Of a stretch of 64,000 nt of DNA, positions 8,691 through 17,316 are shown piece after piece. The notes under the pieces are model-generated. The model had not been told where the DNA came from, did no database searches, and was given only the letters and a program-made list of their open reading frames with translations. The stretch is from Streptomyces sp. NBC_00525 (lineage in GTDB: Bacteria; Actinomycetota; Actinomycetes; Streptomycetales; Streptomycetaceae): the NCBI RefSeq assembly GCF_036346595.1, contig NZ_CP107834.1, forward strand, positions 1,302,001 to 1,366,000. The letters run 5' to 3'. Positions within the stretch are counted from its first letter, which is position 1, and each line of letters starts with the position of its first letter. Position numbers and translations under genes: made by a program.

Positions 8691-9620
8691 GTGCACGAAC
8701 TGCCGCAACAGCTGGCCAATGGACTCATCCTCGGCGCGATGTACGGACTCATCGCGATCGGCTACACGATGGTCTACGGAATCATCCAGCTCATCAACTT
8801 CGCCCACGGCGAGATCTTCATGATCGGAGGCTTCGGAGCTCTCACCGTGTACCTCTGGATGCCGGCCGGCTCCAACCTCCTCGCCATTCTCCCCCTCATG
8901 ATCATCGGCGGCGTCCTCTGCTCCGTCGCCATCAGCACCGCCGCCGAACGCTTCGCCTACCGGCCGCTGCGCAACGCTCCCCGCCTGGCCCCGCTGATCA
9001 CCGCGATCGGGCTCTCCCTCGCCCTCCAGCAGGCCATCTGGAAGTGGTACCCCGACGCCACCAAGGACCGCCCCTTCCCGCAGTTCAAGGGCGCGTCCAT
9101 CGGCATCTTCGGCGCCCACATCCAGCGCGGCGACCTCTTCGTCCTCATCGCCGCCCCCCTCTGCATGATCGCCCTCGGCCTCTTCGTCGCGAAGACCCGC
9201 ACCGGCCGCGGCATGCAGGCCACCTCGCAGGACCCCGACACCGCCAAGCTCATGGGCATCAACACCGACCGCATCATCGTCATGGCCTTCGCCATCGGTG
9301 CCGCGTTCGCCGCCGTCGCCGCCGTCGCCTACGGGCTCAAGAACGGCCAGATCGGCTTCAAGATGGGCTTCATCATGGGCCTCAAGGCCTTCACCGCCGC
9401 CGTACTCGGCGGCATCGGCAACATCTACGGCGCCATGCTCGGCGGCGTCGTCCTCGGCGTCGCCGAATCCCTCGCCACCGGCTACATGAACGAAGTCCCC
9501 GGCATGGACCTCTTCGGCGGCGGCGCCTGGAAGGACGTGTGGGCCTTCGTCCTCCTCATCGTCGTCCTGCTGCTGCGGCCACAGGGCCTGCTCGGCGAAC
9601 GCGTCGCGGACAGGGCGTGA
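8691..9620 (+). CDS. livH: Branched-chain amino-acid ABC transporter permease LivH
   Basis: The 309-residue inner-membrane permease belongs to the LivH family. I chose the GTG at 8691 (VHELPQQLANGLILGAMYGLIA) because it is preceded by CACGGAGG and matches the usual LivH N-terminus. The open frame upstream runs back into the end of the binding-protein gene and does not resemble LivH. The hallmarks are GYTMVYGIIQLINFAHGEIFMIG near the N-terminus, the GRGMQATSQDPDTAKLMGI cytoplasmic coupling loop (about residues 171-189), and KAFTAAVLGGIGNIYGAMLGG. About eight membrane spans are expected. It pairs with LivM downstream. Confidence 0.94.
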   Translation: MHELPQQLANGLILGAMYGLIAIGYTMVYGIIQLINFAHGEIFMIGGFGALTVYLWMPAGSNLLAILPLMIIGGVLCSVAISTAAERFAYRPLRNAPRLAPLITAIGLSLALQQAIWKWYPDATKDRPFPQFKGASIGIFGAHIQRGDLFVLIAAPLCMIALGLFVAKTRTGRGMQATSQDPDTAKLMGINTDRIIVMAFAIGAAFAAVAAVAYGLKNGQIGFKMGFIMGLKAFTAAVLGGIGNIYGAMLGGVVLGVAESLATGYMNEVPGMDLFGGGAWKDVWAFVLLIVVLLLRPQGLLGERVADRA

Positions 9621-9625
9621 TACGG

Positions 9626-11416
9626 ATGACCACCCACGCCTTCCTCCCGCTCCCGGCACCCGTCGCACGCGCCGCTACCCTGGCCGGCGCAGCCGCCGCA
9701 CTCGCCGGAACGTTCCTCCCCTGGACCTGGACCTCCGAATTCCCCGGCGACCTCACCGTCACCGGCTACCCCGGCGGCCTCCAGGTCCTCACCCTCACCG
9801 CCGCCGTCCTCACCCTGCTCTTCGCCCTCACCGGCTACGGCATCCCCGGACTGCGCACCCTCGCCCCCGGCGGCACCAACAGCCCCGTCCGCCTCCTGGC
9901 CCTCGGCACCCTCGGCACCACCGGCTACACCATGGGCGCCATCTCCTACCAGCTCGGCGGCGTCGTCAACCTGGAACCCGGAGCCTGGGTCAGCGGCATC
10001 GGCGCACTCGTCGCCGTCATCGCCTCCCTCGGCCTCCCCCACGACGTCCCGCCCGCCACCGAAGGCCCCGCGCCCAGCACCTGGCAGCGCTTCCGCCACA
10101 GCTTCACCGCGCCCGCGGCACCCCGTGCCAAGGCCCTCCCGGCCTGGGCCGAGATCATCATCATCGCCGTCGCCTTCGGCTTCGCGCTGTACGTCTTCAC
10201 CTACGGCATCGGCATCCCCACCGAGGACTCCGAGCAGTTCATCGGCTTCCTCATCACCGCGGCCTTCGGCTTCACCGCGCTCACCCGCGCCGGACTCGTC
10301 GCCCGGCTCACCGCCCTCACCTCCAAGCACCGCAACGTCACCCTCACGGCGGCCCTCGTCGCGGCGCTCTGCTTCCCCTTCACCCAGGACACCGCGGAAT
10401 ACGCCCTCATCGGCGCGAACATCCTCATCTTCGCGACCGTCGCCCTGGGCCTCAACGTCGTCGTCGGCCTCGCCGGCCTCCTCGACCTCGGCTACGTCGC
10501 CTTCCTCGGCGTCGGCGCCTACGCCGCCGCACTCGTCTCCGGAGCACCGCTCTCCGCGATCGGCGTGACCTTCCCCTTCTGGGCCGCCGTCCTCACCGGA
10601 GCCGTCGTCTCCCTGATCTTCGGCGTCCTCATCGGCGCCCCGACCCTGCGACTGCGCGGCGACTACCTCGCCATCGTCACGCTCGGCTTCGGTGAGATCT
10701 TCCGCGTCACCGTGAACAACCTCAACGGCAACAGCGGACCCGACCTCACCAACGGCTCCCAGGGCATCCCCAGCATCCCCGACCTCAACCTCCTCGGCAT
10801 CGACTTCGGCCTCAGCCACGACATCGGCCCCTTCACCCTCAGCAGGCCCGCCAACTACTACCTGCTGATGCTCGTCGTCACCGCCGTCGTCGTCCTCGTC
10901 TTCCGCCGCTCCGGTGACAGCCGCATCGGCCGCGCCTGGGTCGCCATCCGCGAGGACGAGACCGCCGCCACCGCCATGGGCATCAACGCCTTCCGGCTCA
11001 AGCTGCTCGCCTTCGCCCTCGGCGCCACCCTCGCCGGCCTCGCCGGCACCGTACAGGCACACGTCAACTACACCGTGACGCCCGAGCAGTACCAGTTCGC
11101 CGGCTCCGTGCCCCCGAACTCCGCGTTCCTCCTCGCCGCCGTCATCCTCGGCGGCATGGGAACCCTCAGCGGACCCTTCGTCGGCGCCGCGCTGCTCTAC
11201 CTCATCCCGGCCAAGCTGCAGTTCATGCAGGACTACCAGCTCTTCCTCTTCGGCATCGCGCTCGTCGTCCTGATGCGCTTCCGCCCCGAGGGCCTGGTCG
11301 CCGACCACAGGAAGCAGCTCGAATTCCACGAGAACGACGAGCCCGACCAGCCCGACGTGCCCACACCCCGGAAGTCCGACGCGACGGACGCCGGCATCGC
11401 CAAGGCGGGGGCGTAA
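9626..11416 (+). CDS. livM: Branched-chain amino-acid ABC transporter permease LivM with N-terminal extension
   Basis: The 596-residue permease is longer than a typical LivM (about 300-430 residues). The canonical LivM part begins near residue 270 (NILIFATVALGLNVVVGLAGLLDLGYVAFLGVG), with the family loop GRAWVAIREDETAATAMGI and a C-terminal GMGTLSGPFVGAA segment. The first 250 residues add about five or six hydrophobic segments, including FLPWTWTSEFPGDLTVTGYPGG near residue 30. ATG at 9626 has GGACAGGG about 10 bases upstream. An in-frame GTG at 9617 overlapping the livH stop as GTGA is the alternative and would add three residues. The C-terminus carries a charged tail. Translation is probably coupled to livH. 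Confidence 0.93.
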   Translation: MTTHAFLPLPAPVARAATLAGAAAALAGTFLPWTWTSEFPGDLTVTGYPGGLQVLTLTAAVLTLLFALTGYGIPGLRTLAPGGTNSPVRLLALGTLGTTGYTMGAISYQLGGVVNLEPGAWVSGIGALVAVIASLGLPHDVPPATEGPAPSTWQRFRHSFTAPAAPRAKALPAWAEIIIIAVAFGFALYVFTYGIGIPTEDSEQFIGFLITAAFGFTALTRAGLVARLTALTSKHRNVTLTAALVAALCFPFTQDTAEYALIGANILIFATVALGLNVVVGLAGLLDLGYVAFLGVGAYAAALVSGAPLSAIGVTFPFWAAVLTGAVVSLIFGVLIGAPTLRLRGDYLAIVTLGFGEIFRVTVNNLNGNSGPDLTNGSQGIPSIPDLNLLGIDFGLSHDIGPFTLSRPANYYLLMLVVTAVVVLVFRRSGDSRIGRAWVAIREDETAATAMGINAFRLKLLAFALGATLAGLAGTVQAHVNYTVTPEQYQFAGSVPPNSAFLLAAVILGGMGTLSGPFVGAALLYLIPAKLQFMQDYQLFLFGIALVVLMRFRPEGLVADHRKQLEFHENDEPDQPDVPTPRKSDATDAGIAKAGA

Positions 11417-11420
11417 CACC

Positions 11421-12295
<875 letters not shown>

Positions 12296-12299
<4 letters not shown>

Positions 12300-13012
12300 C
12301 CGCACTGCTCGAGGTCGAGGACCTCCGCGTCGCCTACGGCAAGATCGAAGCCGTCAAGGGCATCTCGTTCACCGTCGAGAGCGGCCAGGTGGTCACCCTC
12401 ATCGGCACCAACGGCGCCGGCAAGACCACCACCCTGCGCACCCTCTCCGGGCTGCTCAAGCCGCTCAGCGGCCGCATCCTCTTCGAGGGACAACCACTCA
12501 CCAACGTCCCCGCGCACAAGATCGTCGCCATGGGCCTCGCCCACTCCCCCGAGGGCCGCCACATCTTCCCCCGGCTGACGATCACCGAGAACCTCCTGCT
12601 CGGCGCGTACCTCCGCACCGACAAGGCGGGCATCGAGAAGGACGTCCAGCGCGCCTACGACCTCTTCCCCATCCTCGGGGAACGCCGGAAGCAGGCCGCC
12701 GGAACCCTCTCCGGCGGCGAGCAGCAGATGCTCGCCATGGGCCGTGCGCTGATGTCCCAGCCCAAGCTGCTCATGCTCGACGAGCCCTCCATGGGGCTCT
12801 CCCCGATCATGATGCAGAAGATCATGGAGACCATCGTCGAACTCCGGGCCTCCGGTACGACGATCCTCCTGGTCGAGCAGAACGCCCAGGCCGCGCTGTC
12901 CCTCGCGGACCAGGGCCATGTCATGGAGATCGGCAAGATCGTCCTCTCCGGCACCGGAGCGGACCTCCTCCACGACGAGTCCGTCCGCAAGGCGTACCTC
13001 GGCGAGGACTGA
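12296..13012 (+). CDS. livF: Branched-chain amino-acid ABC transporter ATP-binding protein LivF
   Basis: The 238-residue second ATPase of the transporter completes the LivG/LivF heterodimer. Walker A is GTNGAGKTTT, the signature is TLSGGEQQMLAMGRALM, Walker B is LLMLDEPSMGLSP, and the H-loop region has LVEQNAQAALSLAD (Gln in place of the usual His, standard in LivF). The length is normal. The ATG overlaps the livG stop (ATGA), so translation is coupled. It is the last gene of the operon; a perfect hairpin follows 14 bp after the stop. Confidence 0.95.
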
Positions 13013-13026
13013 ACCCTCGCGGAAAC

Positions 13027-13062
13027 GGGAAGGGCCCGCGCCTGGTGGCGCGGGCCCTTCCC
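13027..13062. terminator. Bidirectional terminator between livF and the response-regulator gene
   Basis: A perfect 16-bp stem (13027-13042 with 13047-13062) closes a TGGT loop. It serves both livF and the convergent ANTAR gene, which ends at 13082. Confidence 0.88.
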
Positions 13063-13081
13063 ATGTCCTTGTGCGGCCGCC

Positions 13082-13732
13082 CTACTCCGCGGCCTTCTTC
13101 TTCTCCTCGGCGTCCGCGATCAGCGCCTCGGCGAGCTGCTGCATCGACAGCCGGCGGTCCATCGACGTCTTCTGGATCCACCGGAACGCCTCCGGCTCCG
13201 ACAGCCCGTAGTCCGTCTGCAGAATGCTCTTCGCCCGGTCCACCAGCTTCCGCGTCTCCAGCCGCTGGGCGAGGTCCGCGACCTCGTTCTCCAGGGCCTT
13301 CAGCTCGGAGAACCGCGAAACGGCCATCTCGATGGCCGGGACGACGTCGCTCTTGCTGAACGGCTTCACCAGGTACGCCATCGCCCCGGCGTCCCGGGCC
13401 CGCTCCACGAGGTCGCGCTGCGAGAACGCGGTGAGCATGAGGACCGGGGCGATGGACTCCTCGGCGATCTTCTCGGCGGCGGAGATCCCGTCCAGGACGG
13501 GCATCTTCACGTCCAGGATGACCAGGTCCGGGCGGTGCTCCCGAGCCAGCTCGACGGCCTGCTGCCCGTCCCCGGCCTCCCCCACCACGGAGTACCCCTC
13601 CTCTTCCAGCATCTCTTTGAGATCGAGGCGGATGAGCGCTTCGTCCTCGGCGATGACGACACGGGTCGTCAGCGGCGGAACGTGCGACTTGTCGTCATCG
13701 GCGACGGGCTGGGGCGACTCGGGGGTGGTCAC
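13082..13732 (-). CDS. ANTAR-domain response regulator (PdtaR-like)
   Basis: The 216-residue protein has an N-terminal receiver domain and a C-terminal ANTAR RNA-binding domain. In the receiver, the acidic pocket is AEDE (residues 29-31), the phospho-acceptor is Asp74 in VILDVKMPVLDG, and the Thr and Lys switch residues are in LMLTAF and LVKPF. A coiled-coil linker (about 137-155) leads to the ANTAR domain (LVDRAKSILQTDYGLSEPEAFRWIQKTSMDRRLSMQQLAEALI). Such proteins bind paired hairpins in nascent RNA to prevent termination, usually after phosphorylation by an unlinked PdtaS-type kinase. No kinase gene is adjacent. The GTG at 13732 is the start. Targets are not identifiable here. Confidence 0.92.
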   Translation of the reverse strand: MTTPESPQPVADDDKSHVPPLTTRVVIAEDEALIRLDLKEMLEEEGYSVVGEAGDGQQAVELAREHRPDLVILDVKMPVLDGISAAEKIAEESIAPVLMLTAFSQRDLVERARDAGAMAYLVKPFSKSDVVPAIEMAVSRFSELKALENEVADLAQRLETRKLVDRAKSILQTDYGLSEPEAFRWIQKTSMDRRLSMQQLAEALIADAEEKKKAAE

Positions 13733-13830
13733 GGGGCTCCTTGTTCCAGGGCAGGGACTGCTGCCCCGAGCCTACCCAGCTACGGTATGGTGGTCGCGCA
13801 GCGGGTCGAAGGAAACCTTCGATTCTTCCA

Positions 13831-13905
13831 GCCCCGGTAGCCCAATTGGCAGCAGGCAATGGATTCAAAACCCATACAGTGTCGGTTCGAATCCGACTCG
13901 GGGCA
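13831..13905 (+). tRNA. tRNA-like gene with CAA (Leu) anticodon but short variable loop
   Basis: A 75-nt cloverleaf can be drawn by hand. The acceptor stem is GCCCCGG with TCGGGGC (last pair G-U) and the discriminator is A. The D arm is GCC/GGC around AATTGGCAGCA. The anticodon stem is ATGGA/CCCAT with an A-C mismatch next to the loop TTCAAAA, giving anticodon CAA at 13866-13868. The variable loop has five bases (ACAGT). The T arm is GTCGG TTCGAAT CCGAC. CCA is not encoded. CAA reads the Leu codon UUG, but bacterial tRNA-Leu normally has a long class II variable arm, so charging identity and function are uncertain. A small AAAACC-GTA-GGTTTT hairpin follows at 13933-13947. Confidence 0.75.
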
Positions 13906-14001
13906 CTTTTCCTTCGATTCAAAGGTCGCAGCAAAACCGTAGGTTTTCACGGGAACGTGTGAGTCCTGACGTTTTCCAGGATCAGTTCCCCGGACACGGC
14001 C

Positions 14002-14778
14002 ATGATCGTCCACGTGTACGACCTTGAAACACGCAAGCACACCCTGGCCCTCCTCGAACAGGGCCTCAGCCTGAATGCCGTCAGCAAGCGGACAGGCATT
14101 TCCCGGGCCGCCATCCGGTCATGGCTCGTGCGGATGGAACCGCTCGGATACGCACGCGGTCGCGACTGCCCCCGCTGTGGCGAAACGCCCGGGCCGCCCG
14201 AAGCTCCGGCGGCGTACGCGTATCTGCTCGGGCTCTACCTCGGCGACGGGTGTGTCAGCGCGGGCAGGCGCGGCGTGTACTCCCTCCGCATCGCGTGCGC
14301 CGACGCCTGGCCGGGCCTCATCGACGCCTGCGTCGAGGCCGTCCGAACCGCGCGACCCGCCAACAAGGTGTGCCTGGTGTCGAGTCCGGGCTGCCAGTAC
14401 GTCACATGCTTCAGCAAGCACTGGCCGTGTCTCTTCCCTCAGCACGGGCCCGGCAAGAAGCACCAGCGCGAGATCGCTCTGGAGGAATGGCAACAGGCCG
14501 TCGTCGACGCGCATCCGTGGGAGTTCGTCCGCGGCCTCATCCACTCCGACGGCTGTCGCATCACCAACTGGGCGACCCGCCTCGTCCAAGGCGAACGAAA
14601 GCGTTACGAGTATCCCCGGTACTTCTTCACCAACTTGTCGGCCGACATCCTGACGCTCTACACCGACACCCTCGACCGGCTCGGCGTCGAGTGGAAGAAC
14701 ACCAATGGCAAGAACATCTCCGTCGCCCGACGCGCGTCCGTCGCGCTGATGGACGCGCACGTCGGGCCGAAACACTGA
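14002..14778 (+). CDS. Stand-alone LAGLIDADG homing-endonuclease-like protein with N-terminal HTH
   Basis: The 258-residue protein has a helix-turn-helix-like N-terminus (ALLEQGLSLNAVSKRTGIS, about residues 16-34), a CPRCG pair (56-60), then two LAGLIDADG-like motifs: LLGLYLGDG at 75-83 and FVRGLIHSDG at 175-184. Each keeps the Asp expected to bind the catalytic metal. It is neither inside an intron nor fused to an intein host. It sits 96 bp after the odd tRNA and is convergent with pyk, with stops 15 bp apart. Codon use is slightly less GC-biased than the neighbours. ATG 14002 is used; an in-frame GTG at 14014 (VYDLETRKH) is equally possible. It could be an active endonuclease or a domesticated DNA-binding regulator. 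Confidence 0.72.
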   Translation: MIVHVYDLETRKHTLALLEQGLSLNAVSKRTGISRAAIRSWLVRMEPLGYARGRDCPRCGETPGPPEAPAAYAYLLGLYLGDGCVSAGRRGVYSLRIACADAWPGLIDACVEAVRTARPANKVCLVSSPGCQYVTCFSKHWPCLFPQHGPGKKHQREIALEEWQQAVVDAHPWEFVRGLIHSDGCRITNWATRLVQGERKRYEYPRYFFTNLSADILTLYTDTLDRLGVEWKNTNGKNISVARRASVALMDAHVGPKH

Positions 14779-14793
14779 GTGCGGGGCCCTCCC

Positions 14794-16227
14794 CTACTTC
14801 GGGCTGTCGTCCTCGCCGATGTGGTGGACGCGGACCAGGTTCGTCGAGCCGGCCACTCCGGGCGGGGAGCCGGCCGTGATGACGACCACGTCGCCCTTGC
14901 GGCAGCGGCCGATCTTGAGGAGCTCCTCGTCGACCTGGGCGACCATCGCGTCCGTGGAGTCCACCTGCGGGCCCAGGAACGTTTCGACGCCCCAGGTCAG
15001 GTTCAGCTGGGAGCGGGTGGCCGGGTCCGGGGTGAAGGCCAGGAGCGGGATCGGCGAGCGGTAGCGCGACAGCCGCTTCACCGTGTCGCCGCTCTGCGTG
15101 AACGCCACCAGGAACTTCGCGCCGAGGAAGTCGCCCATCTCCGCCGCCGCGCGGGCCACCGCGCCGCCCTGGGTGCGGGGCTTGTTGCGTTCGGTCAGCG
15201 GCGGCAGCCCCTTCGCGAGGATGTCCTCCTCCGCCGCCTCCACGATGCGCGCCATCGTGCGGACCGTCTCGATGGCGTACTTGCCGACGCTCGTCTCACC
15301 GGACAGCATCACCGCGTCCGTGCCGTCGATGACGGCGTTCGCGACGTCGGACGCCTCGGCGCGGGTGGGCCGGGAGTTGTCGATCATCGAGTCGAGCATC
15401 TGCGTCGCGACGATCACCGGCTTCGCGTTCCGCTTGGCGAGCTTGATCGCCCGCTTCTGGACGATCGGCACCTGCTCCAGCGGCATCTCGACGCCGAGGT
15501 CGCCGCGGGCGACCATGATGCCGTCGAAGGCGGCGACGATGTCCTCGATGTTGTCGACGGCCTGCGGCTTCTCGACCTTGGCGATGACGGGGAGGCGGCG
15601 GCCCTCCTCGTCCATGACGCGGTGGACGTCCTCGATGTCCCGGCCGCTGCGCACGAAGGAGAGGGCGATGATGTCGGCGCCCGTGCGGATGGCCCAGCGC
15701 AGGTCGTCGATGTCCTTCTCGGAGAGCGCGGGGACGGAGACGGCGACGCCGGGGAGGTTGAGGCCCTTGTGGTCGGAGACCATGCCGCCCTCGATGACGG
15801 TGGTGCGGACGCGCGGGCCGTCCACCTCGGTGACTTCGAGCGTGACGCGCCCGTCGTCGATCAGGATGCGCTCGCCGGGGGTGACGTCGGTGGCGAGGCC
15901 GTCGTACGTGGTGCCGCAGCCGTGGCGGTCGCCCTCCAGCGGTTCGACGGTGATGGTGAAGTCGTCGCCGCGTTCAAGGAGTACGGGGCCTTCGCTGAAG
16001 CGTCCGAGGCGGATCTTCGGGCCTTGAAGGTCGACCAGGACGCCGACGCTGCGGCGGCCCTCGTCGGAAGCCTTGCGGACGCGGTGGTAGCGCTCTTCGT
16101 GTTCGGCGTAGCTGCCGTGGCTGAGGTTGAGGCGGGCGATGTCCATTCCGGCCTCGACCAGGGACTTGATCTGGTCGTATGTGTCGGTGGCTGGTCCCAG
16201 GGTGCAAACGATTTTGGCTCGGCGCAT
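14794..16227 (-). CDS. pyk: Pyruvate kinase
   Basis: This enzyme catalyses the last glycolytic step, phosphoenolpyruvate plus ADP to pyruvate plus ATP, in the cytoplasm. The 477-residue length is standard. The N-terminus RRAKIVCTLGPAT and the LNLSHGSYAEH segment hold substrate and K+ ligands. The active-site stretch is PVIAKVEKPQAVDNIEDIV, with the catalytic Lys in AKVEKP, followed by DGIMVARGDLGVEMP and the MLDSMIDNSRPTRAEASDVANAVIDGTDAVMLSGETSVGKY region. The C-terminal domain (residues 340-470) would bind allosteric effectors. It is monocistronic, with its own promoter candidate just upstream. Confidence 0.97.
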   Translation of the reverse strand: MRRAKIVCTLGPATDTYDQIKSLVEAGMDIARLNLSHGSYAEHEERYHRVRKASDEGRRSVGVLVDLQGPKIRLGRFSEGPVLLERGDDFTITVEPLEGDRHGCGTTYDGLATDVTPGERILIDDGRVTLEVTEVDGPRVRTTVIEGGMVSDHKGLNLPGVAVSVPALSEKDIDDLRWAIRTGADIIALSFVRSGRDIEDVHRVMDEEGRRLPVIAKVEKPQAVDNIEDIVAAFDGIMVARGDLGVEMPLEQVPIVQKRAIKLAKRNAKPVIVATQMLDSMIDNSRPTRAEASDVANAVIDGTDAVMLSGETSVGKYAIETVRTMARIVEAAEEDILAKGLPPLTERNKPRTQGGAVARAAAEMGDFLGAKFLVAFTQSGDTVKRLSRYRSPIPLLAFTPDPATRSQLNLTWGVETFLGPQVDSTDAMVAQVDEELLKIGRCRKGDVVVITAGSPPGVAGSTNLVRVHHIGEDDSPK

Positions 16228-16244
16228 GGGTCGAGCCTAGACCT

Positions 16245-16283
16245 TACCTATGGGTAGGTAATTGGCTCTGTATGACTGTCCAA
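16245..16283 (-). promoter_or_regulatory. Candidate pyk promoter with palindrome over the -10
   Basis: On the minus strand TTGGAC (16283-16278) and TACCTA (16260-16255) are 17 bp apart, a good match to a vegetative promoter. This places transcription about 20 nt upstream of the pyk ATG. The -10 is part of the inverted repeat TACCTA-TGGG-TAGGTA (16245-16260), which could be an operator. The assignment is by inspection only. Confidence 0.5.
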
Positions 16284-16326
16284 CCACCTTTGGATGAAGG
16301 GTTATTGACAACTGTTGAATTGTGCG

Positions 16327-16352
16327 GCGGCGTGCTCGGATGAGCACGCCGC
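16327..16352 (-). terminator. Terminator after the SIMPL-domain gene
   Basis: A perfect 11-bp stem, GCGGCGTGCTC at 16327-16337 with GAGCACGCCGC at 16342-16352, closes a GGAT loop. It lies just beyond the minus-strand stop at 16374. Confidence 0.8.
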
Positions 16353-16373
16353 ACCGTGCGTGCGGGTGGGAAT

Positions 16374-17075
16374 TCAGAGTTTCGGCGGGGTCATGGTGAA
16401 GCGGGCGTTCACCTGTGCGTAGACGGTCTGCTGCTGGGGTTCGAGGTCGATGGCGGGGGCCGGCGGGGCGCCCGCTCCGGCGGGGGCGGGGAGCGCGCCG
16501 CCGTAGCCGGCGCGGCGGGCGTAGGCGACGGGGGCGGCGTTCTCGGCGCCTATGTCGGCGAGTTCGACGAGGGCGGCCAGTTCCGCGCCGAGTGCTCCGG
16601 CGTATTCGCGGGCGCGCTGGACGGCTTCGCGGACTGCCTGGCGGCGGGCTTCGCCGTGGGCGGGCGAGGTGGGGCGCAGGGCCCACCAGGGGCCGTTGAC
16701 GTGGGTCATGTCGAGGTCGCCGACGCGGGTGACGAATTCGCCGAGGGCGGTGAAGTCGTTGAGGACGGCGGTGATGTAGACGCGGCCGTGGTAGGCGCGG
16801 ATCTTCTCGTCGCGGCCCCGGTGGACGAGTTCGGGGCTGATGGAGAGGGCGCCGGTTTCGAGTTTTTCGACGGCGTCGCCGTAGGTGCGGGCGAGTTCGA
16901 GGACGGTGGCGTTGCGGCGGGTGAGGTCTTCGAGGGCGGCGCGCCGGTCCTTGCCGCGGGCGGTGACGGTGATGGAGAGGCGGGCGATCTCGGGGTCGAC
17001 TTCCAGGCGGGCTTCGCCGCGGACGGCGAGGCGGGGCTGGTCCGGGGTGCCGTAGGGCTGGGCGGTGTCGTTCAT
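16374..17075 (-). CDS. SIMPL domain (DUF541) protein
   Basis: The 233-residue protein starts at ATG 17075 (MNDTAQPYGTPDQPRLAVRGEA). The frame is open much further upstream, but that part is low-complexity and overlaps the promoter region of the divergent nucleotidase gene. The SIMPL fold is shown by VRGEARLEVDPEIARLSITVTARGKDRRAALEDLTRRNATV and the second half VYITAVLNDFTALGEFVTRVGDLD plus REAVQRAREYAGALGAEL. DUF541 proteins include periplasmic oxidative-stress and signalling proteins, but this one has no obvious signal peptide. Its role is unknown. It is a single gene, divergent from the nucleotidase. Confidence 0.82.
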   Translation of the reverse strand: MNDTAQPYGTPDQPRLAVRGEARLEVDPEIARLSITVTARGKDRRAALEDLTRRNATVLELARTYGDAVEKLETGALSISPELVHRGRDEKIRAYHGRVYITAVLNDFTALGEFVTRVGDLDMTHVNGPWWALRPTSPAHGEARRQAVREAVQRAREYAGALGAELAALVELADIGAENAAPVAYARRAGYGGALPAPAGAGAPPAPAIDLEPQQQTVYAQVNARFTMTPPKL

Positions 17076-17213
17076 GGGTCCACTCTGGCATCCGGGTACG
17101 ACAGCGGGACGTCCGGTGGTTGGTGTGTGGTCATGGCATGGAAACCTGCCGGGGGTGTTGCCGGGGGTGGTGTGCGGGTGATTATCTACGCGCGTCGCCT
17201 GCTCGTCCGTGTG

Positions 17214-17235
17214 GTTCGTCGGCTGTTCTACACGC
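17214..17235 (+). promoter_or_regulatory. PHO-box-like direct repeat upstream of nucleotidase gene
   Basis: Two adjacent 11-nt units, GTTCGTCGGCT (17214-17224) and GTTCTACACGC (17225-17235), share GTTC at exact 11-bp phasing. A weaker third unit, GTCGACCGGCG, follows. Streptomyces PhoP boxes are tandem 11-nt repeats with a GTTCACC-like core, and secreted nucleotidases are typical PhoP targets. The site is about 80 bp before the start at 17317. The match to the last three core bases is imperfect. Confidence 0.42.
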
Positions 17236-17316
17236 GTCGACCGGCGGGGTGGGTGGCGTGCGGGGAGCTTCGCAGCAAGAGATGCGCAGCAGGAGAACAG
17301 AGATGTGGGAGACGAG

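Noticed and set aside
17209..17316. N-terminal extension of the nucleotidase from an upstream start
   Set aside because: The Tat signal begins properly at 17317; the upstream codons do not extend a signal peptide and overlap the putative promoter and PHO-box-like repeat.
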